Translations under genes and position numbers: made by a program
The notes under the pieces: generated by a model
The model's input: only the letters and a program-made list of their open reading frames with translations
Database searches by the model: none
Told to the model about the DNA's origin: nothing
NCBI GenBank assembly: GCA_028693285.1
Contig: JAQUVQ010000003.1
Location: 1 to 64,000 of the forward strand
Reading direction: 5' to 3'
From: Smithellaceae bacterium
GTDB lineage: Bacteria > Desulfobacterota > Syntrophia > Syntrophales > Smithellaceae
Length of the DNA stretch: 64,000 nucleotides
Part shown: positions 24,803 through 33,470 of the stretch, piece by piece
Layout of the letters: every line of letters starts with the position of its first letter
Numbering within the stretch: the first letter of the stretch is position 1

Positions 24803-27211
24803 ATGACCGAAGAAAAAGACAACACCCGTACCGGCACATCCAACATCATTCCGCTTTTGCCGCTTCGCGATGTGGTTGTGTTTCCCCATATGATTGTTCC
24901 GCTGTTTGTCGGGCGGGAGAAGTCCATCGCCGCCCTGGAATCCGCCATGAAGTATGAAAAAGGGATTTTCATGGTGGCCCAGAAAAACGCCAAGAAAGAC
25001 GATCCGTCGGAAGACGATATTTATTCGGTAGGAACCATCGGCATCATCATCCAGCTTTTGCGGCTGCCGGACGGCACGGTGAAGGTGCTGGTGGAGGGAA
25101 AGGCGCGCGGCGCCATTCTCGAATACGTGAAAAACGACGATTTCTTCCTCGTCCGTGTCGCGGATATCGAAGATGTCGATGATGACCCGAACGATGTGCG
25201 GAAACAGGCGCTGATGCGCAGCATCAAGGAATCCTTCGAGCTGTATCTGAAGCTCAGCAAGAAAGTCCACGTGGAAATGATGGGGACGATTGCCGGCATC
25301 GAAGACCCTTCCAAACTGGCCGATGTCGTGGTGACCCATCTGAACGTCAAGCTTGAAGACAAGCAGCGGATCATGGAAATCTTCAGCATCGGGGAGAGGC
25401 TGGAGGCGATTTATTCGCTGATGCTCTCCGAGATCGAAATTCTGCAGGTGGAGGAAAAGATCAAGCGGCGCGTCAAGAAGCAGATGGAAAAGACGCAGAA
25501 GGATTACTACTTAAACGAGCAGATGCGCGCCATCCAGAAGGAAATGGGCGAGAAAGACGACTTTAAAAATGAAATCGCGGAGCTGGAAAAGCGCCTGAAG
25601 CAGAAAAAGCTCTCCGAGGAAGCCGCCAAAAAGGTCCGCCAGGAAATCAAGAAACTGCAGATGATGGCGCCCATGTCGGCGGAGGCCACCGTCGTTCGCA
25701 ATTACATTGACTGGCTTCTGGACATGCCCTGGTCGGAGGTCACGGAGAACCAGTATACCCTCAAGGAGTCGGAGGCGATTCTCGACGAGGATCACTACGG
25801 CCTGAAAAAGGTCAAGGAACGGATCATCGAATACCTGGCGGTTCAGTCGCTGGTCAAGAAAAACAAGGGGCCGATTCTCTGCCTCGTCGGGCCTCCCGGC
25901 GTGGGAAAAACGTCGATTGCCAAATCCGTCGCGCGCGCGACGAACCGGAAATTTATCCGCATCTCCCTGGGCGGCGTCCGTGACGAAGCCGAAATCCGCG
26001 GCCATCGCCGGACCTACATCGGGGCCATGCCCGGCAAGATCATTCAATCGCTGAAAAAGGCCGGATCCAACAATCCCGTTTTCTGCCTGGATGAAGTGGA
26101 CAAGCTCTGCTCCGATTTTCGCGGCGATCCCTCTTCGGCGCTTCTGGAAGTTCTGGATCCCGAGCAGAACGTGGCGTTTAACGACAATTATCTGGACGTG
26201 GATTATGATTTGTCCGATATTTTGTTCATTACGACGGCCAATGTTCTGCAGACGATCCCGGCGCCCCTGCAGGACCGGATGGAAGTCATCCGCATTGCCG
26301 GCTACACGGAGCAGGAAAAAATGCAGATCGCGAAGCGGTTCCTGCTCGCCAAGGAAATGGAAGCCAACGGCCTGACGCCGGAGTCCATCGAATTCACCAA
26401 TCAGGCCCTGCTCAGGATTATCCGCCAGTACACGCGGGAAGCCGGCGTGCGCAACCTGGAGCGGGAAATTGCGTCCATCTGCCGCAAGGTCGCCAAGGAA
26501 ATCGTCAGCAACGGGAACCGCAGGAAAATTGTCATCAGCTCCAAAAATATCCCGAAATACCTGGGCGTTCCAAAATTCCGCCACGGCGAAACGGAGGAAA
26601 ACAGCCAGGTCGGTTTGACGACGGGCCTGGCCTGGACGGAGTTCGGCGGCGAACTGCTCGTCATCGAGGCCTCCATTATGGAAGGGACGGGCCGCATGGT
26701 CATGACCGGCAAGCTGGGCGACGTGATGCAGGAATCGGTGCAGGCGGCGCTCTCGTATGTCCGGACGCGCGCGGAGCAATTCGGCCTGCCGAAAAACTTT
26801 TATAAAAAAATTGATATCCACGTCCACGTGCCCGAAGGAGCCATTCCCAAGGACGGACCGTCCGCCGGCATCGCCATGGCCACTTCCATCGCCTCGGCGC
26901 TGCTCAAAAAGAAAGTCCGGGCGGACCTGGCCATGACCGGAGAAATCACCCTTCGGGGACGGATTCTGCCGATCGGCGGCCTGAAGGAAAAAATTCTGGC
27001 GGCTCACCGCGGAAACATCAAAATCGTCCTGATCCCCAAGGACAACGAAAAGGATCTGGCGGAAGTGCCGCGCAACGTTCAAAACGCGATGAAAATCGTG
27101 TTTGTCGAACACATCGATGAGGTGCTGGAAATCGCCCTGGTGAAGAAGGACGACCTCTTCGGCAACGCGGTGGGAAATGACGTGCAGGCGGGTTCCCCGT
27201 CCGTGAATTAA
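24803..27211 (+). CDS. lon: ATP-dependent Lon protease
   Basis: An 802-residue LonA protease: an N-terminal substrate-binding domain (about 15-210), a coiled-coil region (about 215-290), an AAA+ module with Walker A GPPGVGKT near 363-370, and the C-terminal protease domain with catalytic dyad Ser687 (KDGPSAG) and Lys730 (GGLKEK). It degrades damaged and regulatory proteins in the cytoplasm. The ATG follows GGAAGAG, 25 bases after clpX. The terminator stem begins inside the last codons. Confidence 0.98.
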   Translation: MTEEKDNTRTGTSNIIPLLPLRDVVVFPHMIVPLFVGREKSIAALESAMKYEKGIFMVAQKNAKKDDPSEDDIYSVGTIGIIIQLLRLPDGTVKVLVEGKARGAILEYVKNDDFFLVRVADIEDVDDDPNDVRKQALMRSIKESFELYLKLSKKVHVEMMGTIAGIEDPSKLADVVVTHLNVKLEDKQRIMEIFSIGERLEAIYSLMLSEIEILQVEEKIKRRVKKQMEKTQKDYYLNEQMRAIQKEMGEKDDFKNEIAELEKRLKQKKLSEEAAKKVRQEIKKLQMMAPMSAEATVVRNYIDWLLDMPWSEVTENQYTLKESEAILDEDHYGLKKVKERIIEYLAVQSLVKKNKGPILCLVGPPGVGKTSIAKSVARATNRKFIRISLGGVRDEAEIRGHRRTYIGAMPGKIIQSLKKAGSNNPVFCLDEVDKLCSDFRGDPSSALLEVLDPEQNVAFNDNYLDVDYDLSDILFITTANVLQTIPAPLQDRMEVIRIAGYTEQEKMQIAKRFLLAKEMEANGLTPESIEFTNQALLRIIRQYTREAGVRNLEREIASICRKVAKEIVSNGNRRKIVISSKNIPKYLGVPKFRHGETEENSQVGLTTGLAWTEFGGELLVIEASIMEGTGRMVMTGKLGDVMQESVQAALSYVRTRAEQFGLPKNFYKKIDIHVHVPEGAIPKDGPSAGIAMATSIASALLKKKVRADLAMTGEITLRGRILPIGGLKEKILAAHRGNIKIVLIPKDNEKDLAEVPRNVQNAMKIVFVEHIDEVLEIALVKKDDLFGNAVGNDVQAGSPSVN

Positions 27212-27223
27212 CGGGGTTTTTTT
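27195..27223 (+). terminator. Rho-independent terminator overlapping the lon stop codon
   Basis: CCCCGT (27195-27200) pairs with ACGGGG (27211-27216) around a loop that contains the end of lon, followed by seven T. It closes the tig-clpP-clpX-lon operon. Confidence 0.85.
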
Positions 27224-27289
27224 GTTGTTTTATCGCTTGACAAGCCAACTCAATGTTGCTAGAAGCCAGACAGCTTTTTTCGGGCAAGG

Positions 27290-27365
27290 GGGCGGGTAGC
27301 TCAGCTGGAAGAGCGCCACGCTTACACCGTGGATGTCACAGGTTCGAGCCCTGTCCCGCCTACCA
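27290..27365 (+). tRNA. tRNA-Val (anticodon TAC)
   Basis: A 76-nt cloverleaf: the acceptor GGGCGGG pairs with CCCGCCT (one G-U), anticodon stem CCACG/CGTGG with loop CTTACAC, T stem ACAGG/CCTGT and encoded CCA. Confidence 0.96.
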
Positions 27366-27403
27366 AAAAAGAAAGTGCATATCGGTTGGAAAAATGATTT
27401 TTT

Positions 27404-27480
27404 GGGGTCGTAGTTAAGTTGGTTATAACGCCGGCCTGTCACGCCGGAGGGCGTGGGTTCAAGTCCCATCGGCCCCGCCA
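27404..27480 (+). tRNA. tRNA-Asp (anticodon GTC)
   Basis: A 77-nt cloverleaf: acceptor GGGGTCG/CGGCCCC, anticodon stem CCGGC/GCCGG with loop CTGTCAC, T loop TTCAAGT, discriminator G and encoded CCA. It is 38 bases after tRNA-Val and probably shares its transcript. Confidence 0.96.
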
Positions 27481-27488
27481 GAAAATCT

Positions 27489-27524
27489 AAAAGGGAATCA
27501 GCTTTTTTGAGTGGTTCCCTTTTT
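27489..27524 (+). terminator. Terminator of the tRNA-Val/tRNA-Asp unit
   Basis: AAAAGGGAA (27489-27497) pairs with TTCCCTTTT (27515-27523), eight bases after tRNA-Asp. The T-run is partly within the stem. Confidence 0.8.
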
Positions 27525-27639
27525 ATTTCGCCCCAAAGCCGGGCCGCGGCTTTCCATCCTGCGGAAAACAGCGATGCCGCGCTTTGTTCACCCATCGCCG
27601 ATGAACGGCATCTCTGAGCGGCGATTTTCCGCGGGGTGA

Positions 27640-27668
27640 TTGACAGAACGGATGTTGCGTGGTTAATT
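27640..27668 (+). promoter_or_regulatory. Candidate promoter of the corC-lnt-prfB operon
   Basis: TTGACA at 27640-27645, a 17-base spacer and TTAATT at 27663-27668. The corC ATG lies 45 bases further on. Confidence 0.5.
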
Positions 27669-27713
27669 GCCGATGAAAATTCACGCGGGTCGCGCGCGGG
27701 GAAAATCGAGACT

Positions 27714-28529
27714 ATGAAGAAAAAGGTTTTCAATCTTTTGTCCTGGAACAGCCCCGAACAGGTTCGCCGGGAACTGTTTTCGGTCCTTTCCAAAGCCCGA
27801 AAGAGCGGCGTAGTGGACGACGCATCCCGGAAAATGATCGAAAACATACTGAATTTTACGTCCACCCTGGTGCGCGAGATCATGATTCCCCGGACGGATA
27901 TCGTGTCGATCAGCGCGGATGACGAGCCGCAGGACATGATGCGGGAAATGGTCGAGGCGCATTACACGCGCATTCCCATCCACCGCGGCTCCGTGGACAA
28001 TATCATCGGCATCCTGAACGTCAAAGACCTGCTCGCAGCATGGTCGCCGCAGATGAGCGCCGCCGAGATCCTGTCCCATATGACGCGGCCCTACTATATT
28101 CCGGAGACGAAAAACGCGCACCTGCTGTTTTACGAACTGAAAAACAACAACAAGCACATCGCCATCGTCATCGATGAATACGGAGGGACAGCCGGGCTGG
28201 TCACGCTGGAGGACCTGCTGGAGGAAATTGTCGGCGATATCCGGGATGAACATGAAGAGCATGCCGATTCCGAAGAACTCACCCAAATGGCCGACGGTTC
28301 CATCGTCGCGGACGGACGGACGGAAATCGAGAAAATTGAGGAGCAACTGGCGATTCAACTGGACCGCGGCCGGTACGAAACGGTCGGCGGTCTGATTTTA
28401 TACGCGATTCGCAGAATCCCTCATCAGGGCGAAAACTTTCAAATCGAGGGAATGGACATCACCATCGAGAATGCCGATGAACGAAGCATCCGGAAGGTGA
28501 AAATCAAAAAAGCCGAAAACACTCCATGA
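27714..28529 (+). CDS. corC: CorC/HlyC-type CBS-domain protein
   Basis: A 271-residue soluble protein with two CBS domains (about 60-180; [57 protein letters not shown]) and a C-terminal CorC_HlyC domain (about 195-270). This is the YbeX/CorC type without the membrane domain. E. coli YbeX lies next to lnt as here, and is linked to magnesium/cobalt efflux and to ribosome metabolism. The ATG at 27714 is chosen because the frame upstream runs through promoter-like sequence. The stop overlaps lnt by ATGA. Confidence 0.92.
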   Translation: MKKKVFNLLSWNSPEQVRRELFSVLSKARKSGVVDDASRKMIENILNFTSTLVREIMIPRTDIVSISADDEPQDMMREMVEAHYTRIPIHRGSVDNIIGILNVKDLLAAWSPQMSAAEILSHMTRPYYIPETKNAHLLFYELKNNNKHIAIVIDEYGGTAGLVTLEDLLEEIVGDIRDEHEEHADSEELTQMADGSIVADGRTEIEKIEEQLAIQLDRGRYETVGGLILYAIRRIPHQGENFQIEGMDITIENADERSIRKVKIKKAENTP

Positions 28530-30097
28530 AAAATAACGGCACAAACATCAACCGGAATCGGACCGGCAAAATGCCGGCCAGCCGCGATCTTTTTTTCGCG
28601 CTCCTTTGCGGGCTTCTGTACTTTTTGTCCTTTCCCAAGTTCGGCTTCGGCATCGTCGCCTGGATTGCGCTGGTTCCTCTTTTTATCGCCCTGAACAACG
28701 CTTCATCGCTTTCGAGGGCTCTCGTTCTGGGATGGGCGGCGGGCATCACGGCCCACATCGGCCTGCTGTACTGGATTTCTCATGTCGTGGTGAACTACGG
28801 TTATCTTCCCATGTCTCTGGGCGTGATCCTCACGATCCTCCTGGCGGGCTACCTAAGCGTCTATTTCGCTCTGTTTGCAGCGGGGATCGTTTACTTCCGG
28901 GGCAGGGTTCCCCTGCTTCTGGCCGCGCCGGTTTTGTGGGTTTGCCTGGAGCATGTAAAATCCGTTTTGTTCACGGGCTTTCCCTGGGAGAACCTGGGAT
29001 ATTCCCAGCATGCCAATCTGCTGTTCATTCAGACGGCCGACATCACGGGGGTGCCCGGACTGTCTTTTCTGATCGTTCTTTTAAACGTTGTCATTTTTAC
29101 ACTGCTGACGCAAAAGTCCAAAAAATCCCTGGCGGCGGCGCTGGCCGTGTTTCTTTTGTGGTCGGGAGTTTACGCCTACGGCGCGCTGCGCCTTCGGCAG
29201 ATCCAGGAGAGCATGAATCATGCAGAGCGCATGGACGTTTCCCTGATTCAGGGCAACATCGATCAAGCCGTTAAATGGAATGAAAATTTTCAAGCCGAAA
29301 CGATTCGCATTTACGAAGAGCTGTCCCTGCGCAAAGCGATGGCTCCCGAAGGCCTGGTGGTCTGGCCCGAAACCGCCGTCCCTTTCAGCTTTCAGGAGCC
29401 GGGTGTTTTGCAGGAACGGGTCAGCCGGCTGCCCTCCAAAACGAAAAGCTGGCTGCTGTTCGGATCCATAAGTTATGCCGCCGGGAGCGCGGGCACGGAT
29501 TACTTTAACAGCGCCTTTCTGCTTTCACCAAAGGGAGAACTTCGGGGGAAGTACGATAAAGTGCATTTGGTGCCTTACGGGGAATATGTTCCACTGAGAA
29601 AGCTGTTTCCCTTTGTCGGCAGCCTCGCGTCCGGCATCGGCGATTTTGCGGCGGGGAAGGGGTTTGCTCCCCTGCGGATGGACAGCCAAAAAATCGGCGT
29701 GATGATCTGCTACGAGGGAATCCTGCCCGAGGCGGCCAGACGATATAAAAACGCGGGGGCCGGCCTTCTGCTCAATATCACGAATGATGCCTGGTTTGGA
29801 CGGACGTCCGCTCCCTATCAGCATCTTTCCATGTCCGTTTTTCGAGCCGTGGAAACCCGGCTTTGTCTGGCGCGGGCGGCCAATACGGGCATCTCCGCGA
29901 TCGTGGACCCGACCGGAAGGATTCTGGCGAGGACGGGCCTGTTTGAGCCCGATCAAATCAACGGCAGAATACCGATGATCCAGACGCCGACTGTTTACGC
30001 GGAGTACGGCGATTGGTTCGTGTGGGCGTGCTTTGCCGGTCTGGCCGGTTTATTCATTTGGAGCCTAAAAAGGAGGGAGAAAAATGTCAGCGGATAG
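28526..30097 (+). CDS. lnt: Apolipoprotein N-acyltransferase
   Basis: A 523-residue integral membrane enzyme: about six hydrophobic helices in the first 200 residues, a nitrilase-like periplasmic domain, and a last helix near the C terminus. The catalytic triad can be read as Glu282 (WPETAVPF), Lys345 (YDKVHLVPYGEY) and Cys395 (MICYEG). It adds the third acyl chain to lipoproteins and is needed for Lol-dependent sorting, which implies an outer membrane. It overlaps corC by ATGA, and its last 14 bases overlap the prfB start, so all three are coupled. Confidence 0.97.
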   Translation: MKNNGTNINRNRTGKMPASRDLFFALLCGLLYFLSFPKFGFGIVAWIALVPLFIALNNASSLSRALVLGWAAGITAHIGLLYWISHVVVNYGYLPMSLGVILTILLAGYLSVYFALFAAGIVYFRGRVPLLLAAPVLWVCLEHVKSVLFTGFPWENLGYSQHANLLFIQTADITGVPGLSFLIVLLNVVIFTLLTQKSKKSLAAALAVFLLWSGVYAYGALRLRQIQESMNHAERMDVSLIQGNIDQAVKWNENFQAETIRIYEELSLRKAMAPEGLVVWPETAVPFSFQEPGVLQERVSRLPSKTKSWLLFGSISYAAGSAGTDYFNSAFLLSPKGELRGKYDKVHLVPYGEYVPLRKLFPFVGSLASGIGDFAAGKGFAPLRMDSQKIGVMICYEGILPEAARRYKNAGAGLLLNITNDAWFGRTSAPYQHLSMSVFRAVETRLCLARAANTGISAIVDPTGRILARTGLFEPDQINGRIPMIQTPTVYAEYGDWFVWACFAGLAGLFIWSLKRREKNVSG

Positions 30098-31227
30098 CCT
30101 TCAGGAAACCATTGCGGATTTGAAAAAAAGGATCGCTTCGATCGGAGAGTGTCTTTGACGTAGGCGAACTGGAATTGCAGGTCAAGGATCTGGAGATTTT
30201 GTGCGCCAAAAAAGATTTCTGGGACGACCCCGAAAAAGCCCGTTCCAACCTGCGAAAAAAAACAAAGCTCTCCGAATCGCTGGAGAGCTGGCAAAAATTC
30301 AGCCGGCGGATTCGGGAGACGGGAAACCTCTGGTCGATGGCCTTCGAGGAAAATGACGAGGGTCTTCTTGCGGACCTGGAAGCCGACCTGCGGAAACTTT
30401 CCGCCGAGGTCAGGGAAGAAGAGCTTAAAATGATGCTCGCCAGCGAGCAGGATCCGATGAACGCGATCATCTCCATCCACGCGGGGGCGGGGGGCACGGA
30501 AGCGCAGGACTGGGTGGAAATGCTGCTGCGCATGTATCTGCGATGGGCGGAAAAAAGGAATTTTAAAACCGCCATCATTGACTATCTGCCGGGCGACGAA
30601 GCGGGCGTAAAAAGCGTTGCATTGACCGTCGAGGGCGAATACGCTTACGGGTACGCCAAGGCGGAGATCGGCATTCACCGCCTGGTGCGCATTTCGCCGT
30701 TCGACGCGGGCGCCAGGCGGCACACGTCCTTCGCATCGGTGTTTGTTTATCCGGAAGTCGACGACGAAATCCGAATCGACATTCGGGATGATGATTTGCG
30801 CATCGACACCTTCCGGTCCGGCGGCAAGGGCGGGCAGCACGTCAACAAGACGGATTCCGCCGTTCGCATCACCCATCTGCCGACCGGCATTGTCGTCCAG
30901 TGCCAGAACGAGCGCTCGCAGCACAAAAACAAATCAATGGCGATGAAATACCTGAAATCCCGGCTCTACGAAAGGGAGCTGCGGCAGAAGAATGAAAAGC
31001 TCGATGAAGAAAACAAGCAGAAAAAAGACATCGCCTGGGGCAGTCAGATCCGCTCCTATGTGCTGCACCCCTACAAGATGGTGAAGGACCACCGCACCAA
31101 CCTGGAAATCGGCAACGCCCAGAAAGTGCTCGACGGAGACATTGATGATTTCATACAGGCCTATCTGATGACCGCATCGGATCGCAAATCCGGCGCCGGA
31201 AATACGCCGCCGGTAAATAAGGGATAA
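30084..31227 (+). CDS. prfB: Peptide chain release factor 2, expressed through a programmed +1 frameshift
   Basis: The gene starts at ATG 30084 (AGGAGGGAG upstream). It reads 24 codons to an in-frame TGA at 30156-30158, then continues in the +1 frame from GAC at 30157 to the stop at 31227: 380 residues in total (joined 30084-30155 and 30157-31227). The RF2 marks are SPF (codon-recognition tripeptide, in RISPFDAG) and GGQ at residues 249-251. RF2 releases peptides at UGA and UAA. Read-through into the second frame happens when RF2 is scarce, giving autoregulation. The first part overlaps the 3' end of lnt by 14 bases. Confidence 0.97.
30144..30159 (+). promoter_or_regulatory. RF2 frameshift site with internal Shine-Dalgarno-like sequence
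   Basis: GGAGAG-TGT-CTT-TGA-C: a purine-rich Shine-Dalgarno-like hexamer three bases before the CTT slip codon and the poorly terminating TGAC. The spacing is the same as in the E. coli prfB site (AGGGGG-TAT-CTT-TGA-C). Confidence 0.93.
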
Positions 31228-31249
31228 CATTTGCGTTTGTCGATATTGT

Positions 31250-31278
31250 TTGGGGATGCGGGCGAAATGTGCTATAAA
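31250..31278 (+). promoter_or_regulatory. Candidate promoter of mltD
   Basis: TTGGGG (31250-31255), a 17-base spacer and TATAAA (31273-31278), 67 bases before the ATG. The -10 is good and the -35 weak. Confidence 0.4.
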
Positions 31279-31344
31279 CCCGCGCAAAACAAGCGGCGCC
31301 GCATCAGGGGGGCTTGCATCCAAATGAACGGGAGATACTGACGC

Positions 31345-33009
31345 ATGGTAAAATATAAAAAATACTTTTTGTCCAACAGGGTATGGATCGCCTTCCTCTT
31401 GATGGCGTGCTTCGGCCTGGCTTTTGCGGACAGGGCCCAAGCGCAGTTCCCGCTGTTTCAAGATTCCCCAACCGTTTCAGCGCCGGCCCAGACGGGTCTT
31501 TCCGCGAATCCGCCCGCCAAGGAAGGCCAAAACGCGGCGGAAGAAGAGGAACCGGCGGACGTTGAAGAAGAGCAGGACCTGATGGAAAACGCGCTGGACA
31601 TTCTGGAAGTGGCGGACAACTACTGGAAGAACGGCGATATCGAAAACACCCTCAACGAACTGGATAAAGCCTACGCGCTCCTTCTGGACACGGACGGCGA
31701 CGTGGAAATTGCCCGGCAGAAAGATGATCTGCGCCTTCTGATTTCCCAGCGCATCATGGCGGTTTATTCGTCCCGGCAGGGACCCACCAACGGCAAAGCC
31801 AGCGAGATTCAGCTCATCATGAATGCGGACGTAGAGAAGGAAATCCGCTCCTTCCAGGGTCCGGAAAGAGAATTCTTTACGGCCTCCTACATGCGTTCAG
31901 GCCTGTATCGGGAGCTCATCGTGACCGAACTGAAAAAAGCGGGCATTCCCGAGGAGCTCTTCTGGTTGCCGCTCGTGGAAAGCGGATTCAAGGTCAGCGC
32001 GTATTCCCCGGCGAGGGCCCTGGGCCTGTGGCAGTTTATCCCGTCCACGGGCTATAAATTCGGTCTGACGCGGGACGAATGGGTGGATGAACGCATGGAC
32101 GTCCTGAAATCCACGCGGGCGGCCATTGCCTATTTAAAGGAGCTGCACGCGATGTTCGGCGACTGGCTGACCGTACTGGCCGCCTACAACTGCGGCGAAG
32201 GCCGGGTTCTGCGCGTCATCTCCAGTCAGCGCATCAATTACTTCGATCGTTTCTGGGACCTGTATTCCCGGCTGCCCCACGAGACGGCCCGCTACGTTCC
32301 CCGTTTTCTCGCGACCCTTCATATTGTCAGAAACCCTGCCAAATACGGTTTCGAGCTGCAGACTTCGACGGACACGCTGATGAATTATGAGACGGTGAAG
32401 GTCGGCAAGATGATGAAGCTGTCCGATGTCGCCGCCAAAATGGAAGTGTCCGAGGACTACATCAACGTGCTCAACGCGGAGCTTCGGCATAAAATCACGC
32501 CGGACCGGGAATATGCCTTCAAGATTCCCGAAGGATCCCAGCAGAAATTTCAACTGGCGTACAATGATATTCCGGCCGCGGAGAAGCCCGGCAACCATTA
32601 CGGGAGCGACACGGGCAAAAGCAGCAAGGCGGGCGCCGGCCGCTATATTCGGCACCGGGTCCGGCCCGGTGAAACGGTGGCCTCCATTGCCAAGCGCTAC
32701 CGGGTTTCCAGACAGGCGATTTACAGCTGCAACCGGATCAACAAACGCAAAAGTTTGAGCCGGCAGACCCGGTATGTCCGCATCCCGATTCACATGGCGG
32801 AATCGCCCGCCGTCCGCCAGAAAGCCTCCGGCGGAAAATCCTATGCGGCGTCCGGCTCCATGAAGACCTACAAAGTCAAGAAGGGCGATACGCTGTTTCG
32901 CATCGCAACACGATTTAACGTACCCGTCGCGAAACTGAAACAGGCGAATCGTCTGAAAGGCAACGCCATCAAATACGGAATGACGCTGAAAATTCCCGAT
33001 CAGGGATGA
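31345..33009 (+). CDS. mltD: Membrane-bound-type lytic transglycosylase with LysM domains (MltD-like)
   Basis: A 554-residue exported protein. It has a signal peptide (about 1-34), a Glu/Asp-rich linker (about 60-85), an SLT transglycosylase domain with catalytic Glu212 (LVESGFK) and GLWQFIPSTG, and two LysM peptidoglycan-binding repeats near 430-475 and 506-552 (KVKKGDTLFRIATRFNV). It cleaves peptidoglycan glycan strands in the periplasm. No lipobox cysteine is seen at the end of the signal peptide (QAQ), so unlike E. coli MltD it may not be a lipoprotein. It ends in a short overlap with the converging ybeY. Confidence 0.93.
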   Translation: MVKYKKYFLSNRVWIAFLLMACFGLAFADRAQAQFPLFQDSPTVSAPAQTGLSANPPAKEGQNAAEEEEPADVEEEQDLMENALDILEVADNYWKNGDIENTLNELDKAYALLLDTDGDVEIARQKDDLRLLISQRIMAVYSSRQGPTNGKASEIQLIMNADVEKEIRSFQGPEREFFTASYMRSGLYRELIVTELKKAGIPEELFWLPLVESGFKVSAYSPARALGLWQFIPSTGYKFGLTRDEWVDERMDVLKSTRAAIAYLKELHAMFGDWLTVLAAYNCGEGRVLRVISSQRINYFDRFWDLYSRLPHETARYVPRFLATLHIVRNPAKYGFELQTSTDTLMNYETVKVGKMMKLSDVAAKMEVSEDYINVLNAELRHKITPDREYAFKIPEGSQQKFQLAYNDIPAAEKPGNHYGSDTGKSSKAGAGRYIRHRVRPGETVASIAKRYRVSRQAIYSCNRINKRKSLSRQTRYVRIPIHMAESPAVRQKASGGKSYAASGSMKTYKVKKGDTLFRIATRFNVPVAKLKQANRLKGNAIKYGMTLKIPDQG

Positions 33010-33470
33010 CATCCGCCGGACCGGATGTCGGAATGCGTCAGCAGCAGGAAAAGCTCCTGTTCTCTTTTTTTCATCTTCAGGGCGTTGGCCCGGGATGTCC
33101 GGACATGGTCGTAGCCGGTCAGGTGCAGCAGGCCGTGAATGATCAGAAAGAGAAGCTCCTCCTCCAGAGTCAAAGAACCCTTCCGTGCGTCACGCAGCGC
33201 CGTGTCCGCGGAAATCACGATATCTCCGAGCAGGCCTGGATTCACCATGCCGCACTCGCCTTCCTTAAGTGAAAAAGAGAGCACATTGGTCGGTTTGTCG
33301 AGGCGAAGATACTGCCGGTTGAGAAGGCGGATGGCCTCGTCATCCACAAAAGTGATGCTGATTTCTTTTTCCGCGCAGTCGATCAAACGCAAAAGCCGGG
33401 CCACCCGGCCGCGGATCCGGCGGTTATCGATTTTCAACCGCTTCTGCAGGTTTGCGATTCGGATTTTCAT
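33000..33470 (-). CDS. ybeY: Endoribonuclease YbeY (rRNA maturation factor)
   Basis: A 156-residue UPF0054 protein with the zinc motif HGLLHLTGYDH (His112, His116, His122) and the conserved TNVLSF block at 61-66. YbeY takes part in 16S rRNA 3'-end maturation and 70S ribosome quality control. The gene overlaps the 3' end of pgpH by 47 bases, and the order phoH-pgpH-ybeY is common outside the gammaproteobacteria. Confidence 0.96.
   Translation of the reverse strand: MKIRIANLQKRLKIDNRRIRGRVARLLRLIDCAEKEISITFVDDEAIRLLNRQYLRLDKPTNVLSFSLKEGECGMVNPGLLGDIVISADTALRDARKGSLTLEEELLFLIIHGLLHLTGYDHVRTSRANALKMKKREQELFLLLTHSDIRSGGCHP
33008..33029. terminator. Hairpin at the mltD/ybeY convergence point
   Basis: A perfect 8-bp stem GACATCCG (33008-33015) / CGGATGTC (33022-33029) with a six-base loop, covering the mltD stop and the ybeY 3' codons. 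No T-run on either side, so its role as a bidirectional terminator is only possible. Confidence 0.35.

Noticed and set aside
25511..27112. A 533-codon open frame antisense to lon, and similar long antisense frames opposite surA-like, ftsH, guaB and dnaE
   Set aside because: These arise from codon bias of the true genes in a GC-rich genome. None has a ribosome-binding site, a recognisable motif or independent conservation that can be argued from sequence.
30084..30158. prfB as a pseudogene because of the early in-frame TGA
   Set aside because: The TGA lies in the standard RF2 frameshift context and the downstream frame is intact to the expected length.
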